A stretch of DNA of 64,000 nucleotides from Loxodes magnus (taxonomy: Eukaryota > Ciliophora > Karyorelictea > Loxodida > Loxodidae). Under the pieces are notes generated by a model that made no database searches, had not been told where the DNA came from, and saw only the letters and a list, made by a program, of their open reading frames with translations. A program made the position numbers and the translations under genes. The stretch is from assembly GCA_946699065.1 (NCBI GenBank), contig CAMPDV010000088.1, positions 372,001 through 436,000 of the forward strand, given 5' to 3'. This document shows positions 50,656-62,000 of this stretch, piece after piece. How positions within the stretch are numbered: the first letter of the stretch is position 1; each line of letters begins with the position of its first letter.

Positions 50656-53091
50656 TTAATCTTTTGGCTCATACTTTTTAATCTCTTCTAAGATCTTTTC
50701 GCTTTTAGCAGGCTTGTTCAGAACATTATTCATGCCTACTTTCAAACATCTTTAGATATCTTGATGATGAGCATATGCTGTGTGGCCTATTATAGCAGCT
50801 TTATAGCCAAGCTATCTTATTTTTAAAGTTGCTTCCCACCCATCGAGTTGCGGCATTTCACAATCCATTAATATTGCCTGAAACGTACTACAACATTTAC
50901 TTTGCATTCTCTATCTTACAATATCTACTCCTTGCTATCCGTCGCTTGCCTATAAATAAGAATATCCATTTAACCTCATTATATCAGATAATATCATCCT
51001 TATTATTTCGGAGTCATCAACTAATAATATTTTTTCACATTTGCATCTTTTAATTCTGTAATTTAGATTTTGCTATTATTCAAAACTATCAAAGCTTAGG
51101 GAGCTGTTTATATCATTCTCATATAAAAGTAAAGAGTTTACAGATATTTATTTTTAAGGCTTTTTAAATTTCTTATGTATTTTTTAATTTAATTAGTCCT
51201 GCTTAAATTCTTTATCCTAAATTACCTTACTTGCAGCTTTGGACTTTACTAAAAAGGTAAATTTGCTGCATTTATTTAGTTGAGACTTAAGTTATAAACT
51301 TTCTCCTCCTAGTATTAATGCAAGTTTTTAAGCTATCTAGAGACCAAATCCATTACCTTAAGGTTTATCTAGGTTTATTTCCTATCTATCATATAACTAC
51401 TAGAAAATTTATTTTTACTTATGACTGCTTATTCCTAGTCCAGTATCCTTTACTCACATTTTATATAGCAAAAACTCACCCTCCGTTTACTGTTTGGCTT
51501 TCTTAATTCCTAGAGTGATAAATCCTTAAGTAGTATACTTCAAAGCATTAGTCAGCAAAATTTAGAGTATGAACATTATTTTTTCTTTATCAACTGAAAT
51601 TTATTCTGGTATATCTTATTTAATTATCTATTAAAGTTGAATAGGCTTGCTTTGTATATGGTATCTAATAATTTTAAAAGCTTCCTCAACTAAATCAAAT
51701 ACTTTTACTACTTCATATTGTAAAATTGGCTTTTCATCTGATAGAAACTACGTTAAAGAAAGAGTCATATTTAGTAAGTTTTAAGCTTCTTGCTCTATTA
51801 TTTGAATGTTTTAGGTGCATCATTTTGAAATGTTTTTGATGTTTTGCTCTGATTCCTAATTAAGAAAAAGAGAAGGATCGGGAAACAAATTTTCATTTAT
51901 CTACTCCTTTTAAACTAGCTTGCTTAACAAGTAGCATGGGTCTTATATGAAGAATCTTTTTTCAATTTCAGTCTTCTCTTCTAAGGAATTTTGAGATGTT
52001 TTTTTTCTAATGATTTAAGGGCTGTCTTTAAAATCATTTTCTAATTCTTAAATTTATTGAAAACTATTCTGCATCTGCTAAGCTACGTTTAATATAAGAG
52101 TGATAGGATGCCGTACATTATGATTAAACTCTCTTAGGAATAAGGTTTTGTATCTATCAGATAAACTCTGTCTTTATGTTTAATACGAATCAGTTGTATT
52201 AGTTACAACCAAAATTGTCGCTATTTCGTCTTGCCAGTAAAAACTGAAAGTGAGAATTTAAAAATACATTATATCCTCAGAATTACTCTAGCTCCAGAAT
52301 TTCTTTACTTTTACTATTAAGTTGAATGATTAACCTAAATCTTCTTCATTATGACTTAAAAAATTTCTTAGTTTAAGGTTATTTTTATCAATTATAATAG
52401 CTTAATCAAGGAAATCATAGAAGTATGATATGTCTAACATATTTTGTACAGCGATGTTAGAGTAAAAAATTTGATTATCGTTGAAGATAATTTTTCCTGT
52501 AGTACAGTTACTCATCAAAAACTAATTAAGCTACCTGTCCTTTTTCAATTTTAACTATTTTTCGAAGCAATACTTCGTAAAATTAGAGTAGTTAACTATC
52601 GTTCCTCAGCCAAATCCAAAAGAAATTAAAATAGTGATTATAATCTCGAAATTTAAGGTGCTTAAGTAGCCATTGAAAGCAGAAAGCCCAAAACTAAAAG
52701 CGACTTGGAGAGATAAAAATATTTTGATGATTTTATCATTTCCAGGATATAAATTATTGATTAATGGAAATAGCAAAGTTATAAAGAAAGTTATCCAAGT
52801 ATTATTAACGCTCTTAAAGGCATATATAAATGATATGATCATCAGATATAATATAATTGAAACCAAAGGAACAAGAGTATTTTTCTTAAGGCGTACAGAA
52901 AATCTATAAGCTTCCAGCAGAACTAATCTTGTCAAAGATAAATAGAAAAGATCTTCTTCTATCCAAAAAATAAAATTCTTCAAAAGCGATAAGTAAGCGA
53001 AAGGTACAAGCCATTTGATTATAACCTGGGCCTATTTAGTTAAATTTTTGTGTAGAAATCTCTTATTTTAAATCTATTTTTCGCTTTCCAT
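50656..53091 (-). CDS. Membrane-bound hybrid histidine kinase 2 with C-terminal receiver
   Basis: An 811-residue frame, paralog of the gene at 13811-16249 and similar along its whole length. It has the same hydrophobic N-terminal third, a phosphoacceptor block FLREFNHNVRHP, N box LLTNALKYT, G1 DTGLGI, G2 GNGFGL, and a receiver with LLVDDSE, LMDCEMP, HTAYA and NKPAK. All catalytic residues are kept. Trp codon usage differs at aligned sites: IIKW is TGG here and TGA in copy 1, while KMWVKD is TGA here and TGG in copy 1. The TAA at 50656-50658 aligns with the TAA ending copy 1. No introns. Being intact in both copies 37 kb apart implies continuing selection or recent duplication. The signal sensed by the membrane part is unknown. 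Confidence 0.9.
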
Positions 53092-56000
53092 TTTATTATA
53101 AAATCAATTAAAAATAATAAATACATAAGCTAGTGTTTTATTATTAACGTTTATAATTTACAAGAATGCATCAAAAAACCTAAATATACTAGATCTTCTA
53201 TTTTCATTGAGCAATTTTATAATTAGGGTATAATGATATTGATTTTGTATATGCTCAATCTCAAGAGACCATATTACCATATTAAGCAGCTTTTGATTTT
53301 TACAAATGACTTTAAAGATATTTTTAATTATTTACATATACTAATGCTTTAATATAGTAAAAAACACTTATTTCTTCTTATTAAATTCTATATCTCATTC
53401 TTAAAATGCTTTCTTAATAATTTAAATTAGCCTTCTTTTAAATAAAAGTTGAAGTTATTTATACATAGAAGCAGCATTATCTTATTATATAAGCTTTAGT
53501 CAAATAAAATGTAAATAATTAGATAATTTTATAGACATAAAGCAATAGTGTAATGCTAACCTAATAAAACTAGCTCATCTCTTAAATTATTAAAGGCAGA
53601 ATAAAGATTTATTAATTTTAAGCAAAATAACTCTAACTCTTATTTTATAAGTAAAGTGCATCATTAGTTTCTTATTTGTCCATTAAAAAACTTTAAGATA
53701 GCAATAAAGTAATAATAATCATAGGATGTAGCTATAAGGAATGCTCTTTTACAAATTATCTTCTTAAAAATAAAATCGAAATAGATAGAAAATTTAACTT
53801 TATACTTTTTTAAAACTATTTTATTTTGATGTAGAAAGGTATTTTAGCAAGTTTATATTAAATTTATAAAAATGTAATTTTTTTAAATATACTATCAATT
53901 GACGAGAATATTTCAATTCCATAAAGATTTTGCTATAGATATATTTCTTGAAATGCTTAAGTTTTAAAAATTAAAATAATAAACTAATGGAGAGGAAATA
54001 AGAAAGACAATAGAAGATTTAGAGTATTTAATCTCTATAAAAAATAATAGAGCAAAGAATAAAGAAATAAATAATAGTAAATATTAAAATTAAGTTAAAA
54101 TCACCAAAATATTGTTATATAAACTAAGAAACTTTTGTTTTATTACTGAAACATTTTATCTATTATGCTAATTTGAAAATAGGCTTATTTTTCGTCTTGC
54201 ATAAAACCAAGCAGTCACAAAATCGAATAGAGATAACTTGAAAAAAAATTGAAGAGAAAAATTCAAATTATACTGAGAAAACATTTTTAATTTATAGAAT
54301 CAAATTTAAATTTAAATAAAGAAAGCAAATTCCTTTAAGAATATTAATAATTAAAAACTATAATAATAAGGCTATAAGTTAGAAAATTCCTATATTTTAA
54401 TTAATTAAAAGCATTTTGTTATGATAGATTAAGATTAAAATATAAAAAATTCAATAATTTAATCTTTGAAATATCTACCAATAAATTAATTTAAAAGCAC
54501 TGAAGCTAATACTGAAGAAGATATTGTAGAAATGAATAAATTAATTAGTAAATAAATGTATAATCTAAATCGCAAAAAATCAAAGATTTCTTGTTCATTT
54601 TATTCTATATTAAAGGAATCTTTTTATATTTATTGGCTTCTATTTAAATAAGAAAATACTTATGTTTAAATAATTATGATGTTTAGCAGACCTGAAATAT
54701 CAAAGATTTGAAAAAAATTAGAATAAATATATTTCAGAAGTTAAGAGAATATATATAGGAACACATTATAATAACTGGATAAAGATAAATCGGCCGGATA
54801 GATTATGATCAAAATGTTCTTCTGAAGTTACCTTAATTAATAAAACATGCAGCATATTAAAGAATCTATTTCTTTTTATTAAATAAGAACATTTTCTTTT
54901 TATTTTCAGAATGAACATAGTATGCTCAGCTCAACTTTATTTATAGTATATTTGTACATGCTGAAAAAATTTGCGATGAATATGTTTATATTTTCAATTG
55001 TAAATACTTCGTAGACATTATTTAGGATTTTGTAAATTATATAGTCCTAAAAGGAAGAATAAAAGGAGATTATTTATATGTAAAACTATAAAGGCAAGAA
55101 TTTCTAAAAAAAATAAATTCTTAAACTTGATAATTTCATCAAAATTTTTTTATTCCAATATGCAAAAGAAGAGCTTGTAAAGTTATAAGAAAAAGTTAAA
55201 GTATTAAAATAGTAAAATTATATCAATAAAAATTAAAAAAAGTCTTAAATGTTTAATATAGAAATCCACTTAAGAGAGGAATAGTTTATAGACAACTAAA
55301 GTATCTATATTTAACATATATGCAATATTTGAAGAAAATGTTATCAGTATTTTTAAATAGAGAAATCTATGAAATAGTTGAGCTATTGAAACATTTTCGC
55401 TAAAATATAAAAAATAACATAGAATTTATTTGGAAATAGTTAAGACAAATTATTCAAATTACAAAGATATTCGCAAAAATAATAATTAATTTATAAGAAT
55501 AAGTATATATCACATATAAGTTTTAGTTCTAAGAAATAAGGAATTAAAATATAAAATATAAAGCTTAAATTAATTAAATTAGGATAGATTAAAATTAAAT
55601 TTCCTTTTTAAAAGAAGCATAAAACTAATTATAAAATAATTATAAGAATTATTAGAAGATGAAATTAATTATAGAAATAGATTTTACAATTTATAAATTT
55701 GATATAGTAAGAAAATAAATAAAAAAAGTTATTAAATAAAAGGTAAATAAGCAAAATAATTTATTTAAATGTGAATTAAAAATAATTTACATTAAAATAA
55801 AAGTATTTAGTTAAGTTATTTTTATAAATTTAAATTTATTTTATTTAGTATATCTAATATTTTTTTGTCTTTAAATATGGATATTGATTAAAATTGAATG
55901 TAAGGTAATCAAATTTATAAATAGTTTAAATAGAAAAAATAACTGAATTATAAATAAATTTTTTTATATTTAAATTAAATTAAGGTAATAGCATGCTTCA

Positions 56001-57119
56001 TATAACATTCTACTTATTTAATAAAGTTAGAATAATTAATAATAACTTATTAAATAAAATAAATTTATATAATGTTTACTATATTTAGATTTTATTTAGA
56101 TTTTTATTATTAATATTTGTTATTTAAAAATTTAGTTTATTAAGAAATTTAATTTTATGAGGCAAATAATAATTAATATGCGATTATTATAATACTTAAT
56201 GGTATTTATTTCTATGATAATATAATTTATTTAATACTTTGATAATCTAGCTCAAAATGAAGGCATATAAGATAAGAAAAAACTTTCATAATAAATGTTT
56301 CAGAAGATTTAATTAAAATTAGCTAAACTAATAAATTTTAACTGCTATCAATTTAAAAATTTAATTTAATTTAATTTAATATAATTTATTATACTTATTT
56401 CTTAATAAAAGTTAATAGTTAAGCAGGAACATAAAAAATATTTAAATCATATATGGATTAAAAAAATATATAATTATCTAAATAAATAATTTGTATAGAG
56501 AATTAAATCGATTATTTAAAATGTTCTTTAATTTTAAGGTGCAAATAAAAAAATTGCATACTAATAAAATAAAAAGTCAGTAGAAGAATGATTCTATTTA
56601 AAGAAATTAAATCTAGTCATTTACTTTATTATAAAAAATAATTTAAGATTATTATTTTGAATGTGAATATGTGAATTTTAAATAATTCCTAATTATTCTT
56701 TTAGTTTAAGGTATTAAAGTTATTAAAAATAATTTAAATTAAAATAAATAAAGAATTGCATCTTATTAATTTTATTTTCTATCAAAAAATTTTTTTAATC
56801 TGCTTAATAAGTCTTTAATTTTATAATAGCAAAACTTATTTAATTCTTTTTTCTTTGCAATGATATGCAACGTAAATGACCAATTCGAAAAGGTTTTTCA
56901 TTTTATAAAGCAAAGTTGGACGACTTAATTAAGTTAAATGATTATATAAGAATATTTTTTAATTAAACATTTAAAATCTATATTTAGTTATTTAATTATA
57001 TCCTTTCACTTTTCACTTGTTTTTATTACTAAAGATATAATTATAATTTTCTGTTTAATGTTCTTAATAGTTATACCATAGTCATTTTTAAATTAAATAA
57101 TTTTAACTATTTTTAAGTT
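53092..57119. other. Unassigned AT-rich region upstream of histidine kinase 2
   Basis: Contains the kinase promoter at its left end. The A-rich tract at about 54.0-55.7 kb translates on the plus strand into Lys/Gln/Ile-rich, coil-like sequence (for example YAKEELVKLQEKVKVLKQQ near 55160-55210), but this is what A-rich DNA gives under this code and I match no domain. 55.7-57.0 kb is extremely AT-rich. Confidence 0.35.
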
Positions 57120-58165
57120 TTCTATTATAGATGAAATTTTATGTTTACCTTTTATTTCTTTCAGCTTATTTTTATGATTATGGAGATGATATTATGACTT
57201 AAAGTAAATCAGTTTATAAGAAAACTTACTATTTTTAAATTTATACTCATTCAGATTTCAAAATGAAGGAGCAGATATTTTAAGAATTGCTTCTTTCTTT
57301 ATATAAATGATAGTCAAATTTTATTTTCCTCTTTAAGATTTATTGACTCAAGGAAAAATTTGAAAATCTGGTAAAGTATGCATATAAACGACTATTTGCT
57401 TTAAATAGCTTTAAAAAAAGTCAAAATTAGAAATTATCAAGATCTATTAAATCTGATTTAAGATTCATTGTTAAAATGAAAGTTACTCAACATGCCTGAT
57501 TTTTAATCATCTAGATGAGTGAAAAAATTTTAAAAGTGAAGAAGCTTAAAATAATTTTAATTATGGCAAAAACTTATAAATTTTATAATTATGAGACTGA
57601 AGAAAATATTAAGGACCGGCCATCAAATAGCATTAATAAAAATAAGCAACGTTCAAAGGTTGCATAAACAACTATTAATAATATATAAAACCTTAAATTA
57701 TTATAAATTTAAGAATATTAATTAAAGCATATCATACTTATTTATTTAGGTAATAAAAATATAAGCTTAAATTTAAACTACACGTCATGGTGTCATTAAC
57801 TTTAAAATCTAAGTTATTTTCATAATTAAGAATTAATTAAAATCAGAGTCTAAATTCAAGTTAGTCAAAAAAAATTTTAGCTGCCTATTTATTTAGCTTC
57901 ATATTGATTTATTAAATAGAAAGTTCTATAATTTAATTAAAAGAGAAAATAAATTGAGTTTTCATTAAAATTATTAGATTAGGCTAATAAAAAGAAAATT
58001 AGATTTTAATTTTATAAAATATCACTGAAAATAAAAGAAACCAATTTTTTAATTATTTAAGATAAATAAATAGATAATTAATTATAATTTTATTTTATAA
58101 TTCAGTAGTGAGTCTAATTTTATCAAAATAAGTAAATCAACCTATCATGTGATACCATAAAATTG

Positions 58166-58176
58166 TTTCATTTTAT
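58166..58176. repeat. Target-site duplication, left copy (element E6)
   Basis: TTTCATTTTAT occurs here and at 59021-59031, directly flanking element E6. The match is 11 bases, exact. Confidence 0.65.
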
Positions 58177-58992
58177 ATATATATAGTAAACTAAAAGTAA
58201 TTAAAGTTTAGCATTCCCTGGATTTTCAACCAGGTTTTTGCTACCATTTTTTTAGCGTGGATGGATACCACGCCATTTTTTTTTGTGGATGGAACCACTG
58301 AGAATCTTCTTTCTTTTATAAGAATATCTTCTTCTTGTAAATTCCCGTTTCGGTGATTCAGAGTCTGCTAAGCATTCTTAACGTTCTTTGTTGTTCTTTC
58401 ATCTAAATTTATCTCCACTGATCGCAATTTTGTAATAGGTGTCACTTTGATTTGCAATAATAGCAATTTTTGATTGGTCTTTTCTTGAATCTCTTCAGAA
58501 ATACTTTTTTTTCAAGTTAATCGATTCTTTGGAGTAATTCTATATTAATCTTTTCGTCATTCTATTTTTCTTGGATGTTTGTTTATGTAGAAACTTTTTC
58601 AATAATCATATTTTGTTCTTGCTTAAAATTCGATTGAGATTATTCATATAGTTACTATTCCGTGACTAAATTATTTTAAATCAATTGTCGTCTTATTATT
58701 AGTAGCTTGTTGTTTTAATCTTCGATAGTATTCATTAGTTCTCTTATTTTTTCCCCTTGATTGTAAATTGTTTCCTAATAATTTTGTATTATTGTTTTCA
58801 TTTAGTCAATTTATATTTAGATTTCTGATTATTTTTGTACTTTTACTGGATTCGTCTCTATTGTTCCAATTATAACTTTTCCTTCAGATGAGGAACTTGA
58901 TTTATCTTCTTCTTGTTATTGTTTCTGCATTAGTTTCGCAGCTTTCCTTTTTGCGTTCTTAATTTGGTTTTTGGAAAGGCGAATAGATTATT

Positions 58993-59020
<28 letters not shown>
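58177..59020 (-). mobile_element. Retroelement E6: whole ORF1-only zinc-knuckle element in block A'
   Basis: 844 bases on the minus strand, between 11-base target duplications, with a (TA)n tail at the 3' end (about 58177-58185) and a homopolymer at the 5' end. Block A lacks it. The element contains one uninterrupted ORF and no enzyme domain. Tail, duplication and ORF1-only content match E2. Because the ORF is whole, this is the best preserved of the group. The 5' run of 28 A on the coding strand, merging with the start codon, is unusual and is described under findings. Confidence 0.75.
58208..58996 (-). CDS. ORF1-like protein of element E6
   Basis: A 262-residue frame from ATG 58996 to TAA 58208-58210. 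The N-terminal part is basic (KNQIKNAKRKAAKLMQKQQQ), followed by an acidic/Ser patch (EEDKSSSSSEGK). A long coiled coil (about residues 70-180) ends in LLQRIDQLEKKV. A canonical knuckle, CYYCKSKWHLLQNC (Cys-x2-Cys-x4-His-x4-Cys), lies around 58420-58466 with TGA read as Trp. After a basic stretch the protein ends with several Trp residues (SQWFHP, AWYPS). It is likely an RNA-binding, self-associating protein that packages element RNA. No related enzyme ORF follows. Confidence 0.7.

Positions 59021-59023
<3 letters not shown>
58996..59023. repeat. Poly(T) run of 28 (poly(A) on the coding strand of E6)
   Basis: 28 consecutive T bases. On the minus strand this is A28 followed by TGG, so the A of the E6 start codon is the last base of the run. 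The run overlaps the first three bases of the right target duplication. Confidence 0.9.
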
Positions 59024-59031
59024 CATTTTAT
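59021..59031. repeat. Target-site duplication, right copy (element E6)
   Basis: Exact 11-base partner of 58166-58176. Its three leading T bases cannot be told apart from the neighbouring poly(T) run. Confidence 0.65.
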
Positions 59032-62000
59032 TTAGAAGATTAAAAGATGATTATGTGTTTTATATATCTTAGAAAAATTTAATGAATACCTAAAATAACA
59101 ATATCTGATATATTTTTATAATGCTATTTAAATTATCTGGTAAAATACATTTCAATTTTATTTAAAAGTTTTGTAACTAAGAAATATAAATATATTAAAC
59201 TAAGGATTTTTTTATTTTAGAAAGAGAAAAAAATAATTAGCCAGATAAAGTTGTAAAAGTATTCTAAATCGTTAATTGGCAATAAATTTATTTGTAAAAT
59301 TAAGAAAGTAGAATCAAATCTAAAATGTCTCAGATATAATTCTAATGTTTAAGTTACATAGTTAATATTTCATTTTTAAAAAGGATGTTAGAGCTTTGCT
59401 TTTCTATCACTAAAAATAATAAAAGACATCTAAGAGATAATTAAAAAGATTTTTTCTTAATCATTAAAATAAAAAATCTCCCTTTCATTATCTTAGGAAA
59501 GCATCTCTTCTATTATTTATTAAATAGCTTTCCAGCTTTGAAAAGAGATTGAAGATATATTGAAAGTTATTCTAACTCTTTTTACTATTTATTTTTCAAA
59601 AATTCTTATTGCATAAAGTTGGAAGGATTTATTAGAAAACTTCCTTTTATCTATCGATTTAAATAAATAGATGATAAGATTCAAATTTGATAGCAAAAAT
59701 TAAAAACTTAATTTTAAGGACAACTTAGTAATCTGAAAAATACAAAAATTTTCGATAAATACCCAGTTAACAGGGTTTACGAAGCCATTTTTATAATTTA
59801 TCTATCATTCAAATAAACCTTACAATCTTAAAAAAAGATACTGAGCTATTAACTTTTTTATTATTGATTCTTAGCCCTTCTAGTTTATTTTGATTACAAG
59901 TCTTAATCAACACCTATTTTCCAGCTTAAAAGTCTAATTTTTTACAAACCCTTCTAATTTATCTTAAAGATTTTATAGGAAACTTTATATTAAAATTTGA
60001 TTTTTTGTCCTCTTAAATTAAAAATAGCAAAAATTAATTTACTCTAATTTTTCTTTAATTAATTCATTTTTCTTCTTCTTTATATAGTTAATATATTCAT
60101 TTGGATAATTTTCTTAATATCATGATCTTAATATATAAATCTATCTCATAGATTAAAGGTTTAAATATAGTAGAATATCTAGAAATCTAAAAATATTTAG
60201 ATATATCCTTGATATGTAGTTGATATATAATTAACCCCTATAGCTTTATATTTGAATCTAATTTTTTAAATTCAAAATTAGAGAATTTAAATTAAAACTC
60301 AACAAATATCCTTTTATTAACCTAGCTTAGAGTCTCTTTTTATAAATTACTAATAAAACTATTATAATATGGAGATATGATAACTATCTAATTTTAAAAT
60401 TACCTAAATTATGATTATTTTCTCTTCCATTGAATGCTTTGAATATAACTTGCTTTATTAATTGTAATAAGATTTTTATTAGCTTTTATTATCTTAATTT
60501 AATACCAAAATCTTTAATTTTTTTAATAATTAAACTTTTTATTTTTCTATCTAGATAAAAATCAAAAAAAGCAAAATTAGAATATTTTATAAGAGTATTA
60601 GAGAGTAAAATACCCTTAATATATGCTAAAATGAAATTAATAGAAGAATCAAATTAAATTATTCTTAGTATTTAAGACATTAAATGTGCAAAGCATTCGC
60701 TAAATATTCAAGCTAATAAAACACATATAGAATTGATTCCAAGGGAATGGAGTTATCAGATCTCAAAATATATAAAGTTTTATTAATATCTAATAAGTTA
60801 ATACTAAGTATATTGAAAGAAAACAATTGAGTACATTAAAATAAAAAATAATTTCAACTATAAATAAAAATAAATAGGCTATGTTTTAGTTAAAGATAGG
60901 TAATTATATATAAATTAAACTTAGTAATAAAATACCTCATAATTTATTCAATTTGATTATAAAGATAAGCAATCAAATTTTAAGATGCTTTAAAATCCAA
61001 AATGGAATAAAGGTAATTTAAATTAATAGGATGGAACAAAAGCAAAATAGTTTCTTATCTCTTAAATAAATAAAATCAAAAAATAATTAGCGAGTAAAAA
61101 GTTAATTTTCTATCCCAAAATTGAAATATAAGACTAAAACACTTTCTCCATTGCAAAAGAAATGATATCTTAATTTTGTTATATAAGGGTCTATATATCA
61201 TTATAAGAGATTTTCTAAGTAACTTGTTTTAAATACAATTGTTTTCTACTTCAAAATAAGCTTTAAACTATTCTGATTAAAGGAATTGCAATAATTTTAA
61301 AATTTTTATCCAAAAGGACTGAATTAAAAAGCAAAAGAAAATCCTTGGAAAGTGATAAATTTACTATCAGCTTTTCATCCAAAAATTTCGAAAATACAAG
61401 AAAATTAACTTAACTATAACAGATAGTACTTCATTCATTAAACAAGGTACTAAATGAGCAAATGCTTATAATTATATGAAATAAAGTCTCCTTCACAATA
61501 AAAGAAAACTTAAAACATCTTATCAAATAATGGTTATAAAAAGTAGTTAGCTATATCATTAATGTCTTAAAATTAGTTTTGAGATTAAAAGTTCTAAATA
61601 ACCTTCATTGAAAATATTACCTACTAACGTTTATTATAACTCTATATCTTTCAATTTAATATTAGATTAGATACCATGCTATCTTCCATTACATTTCAAA
61701 TTTTGCGTTGGGTTGATAATAATATTGCTTATATAATTTCTTCATATGATTTCTTTGTTTATACTGATATAAAAGGATTTAACCAAAAATTAGACTTCTT
61801 TAAAATAAATATTTAAATCTAGCTTAGTAAATCAGATAAACGAATTGGATATAATTCTAAAGATTGCTAGATATATCTAACTTATTTGACAAATTTTTCA
61901 ATAAGGCTCGTAAATTTATGTATGATTTAAAGTTAATTTCATTAATAAACTCTTTTGCGTTCTTAAAGGAAAAGTTGATATATAAAGATATAAACAGATT

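Noticed and set aside
8829-59020. LTR-retrovirus-type gag for the zinc-knuckle ORFs
   Set aside because: No terminal repeats; simple-repeat 3' tails and 11-16 base target duplications fit non-LTR insertion instead.
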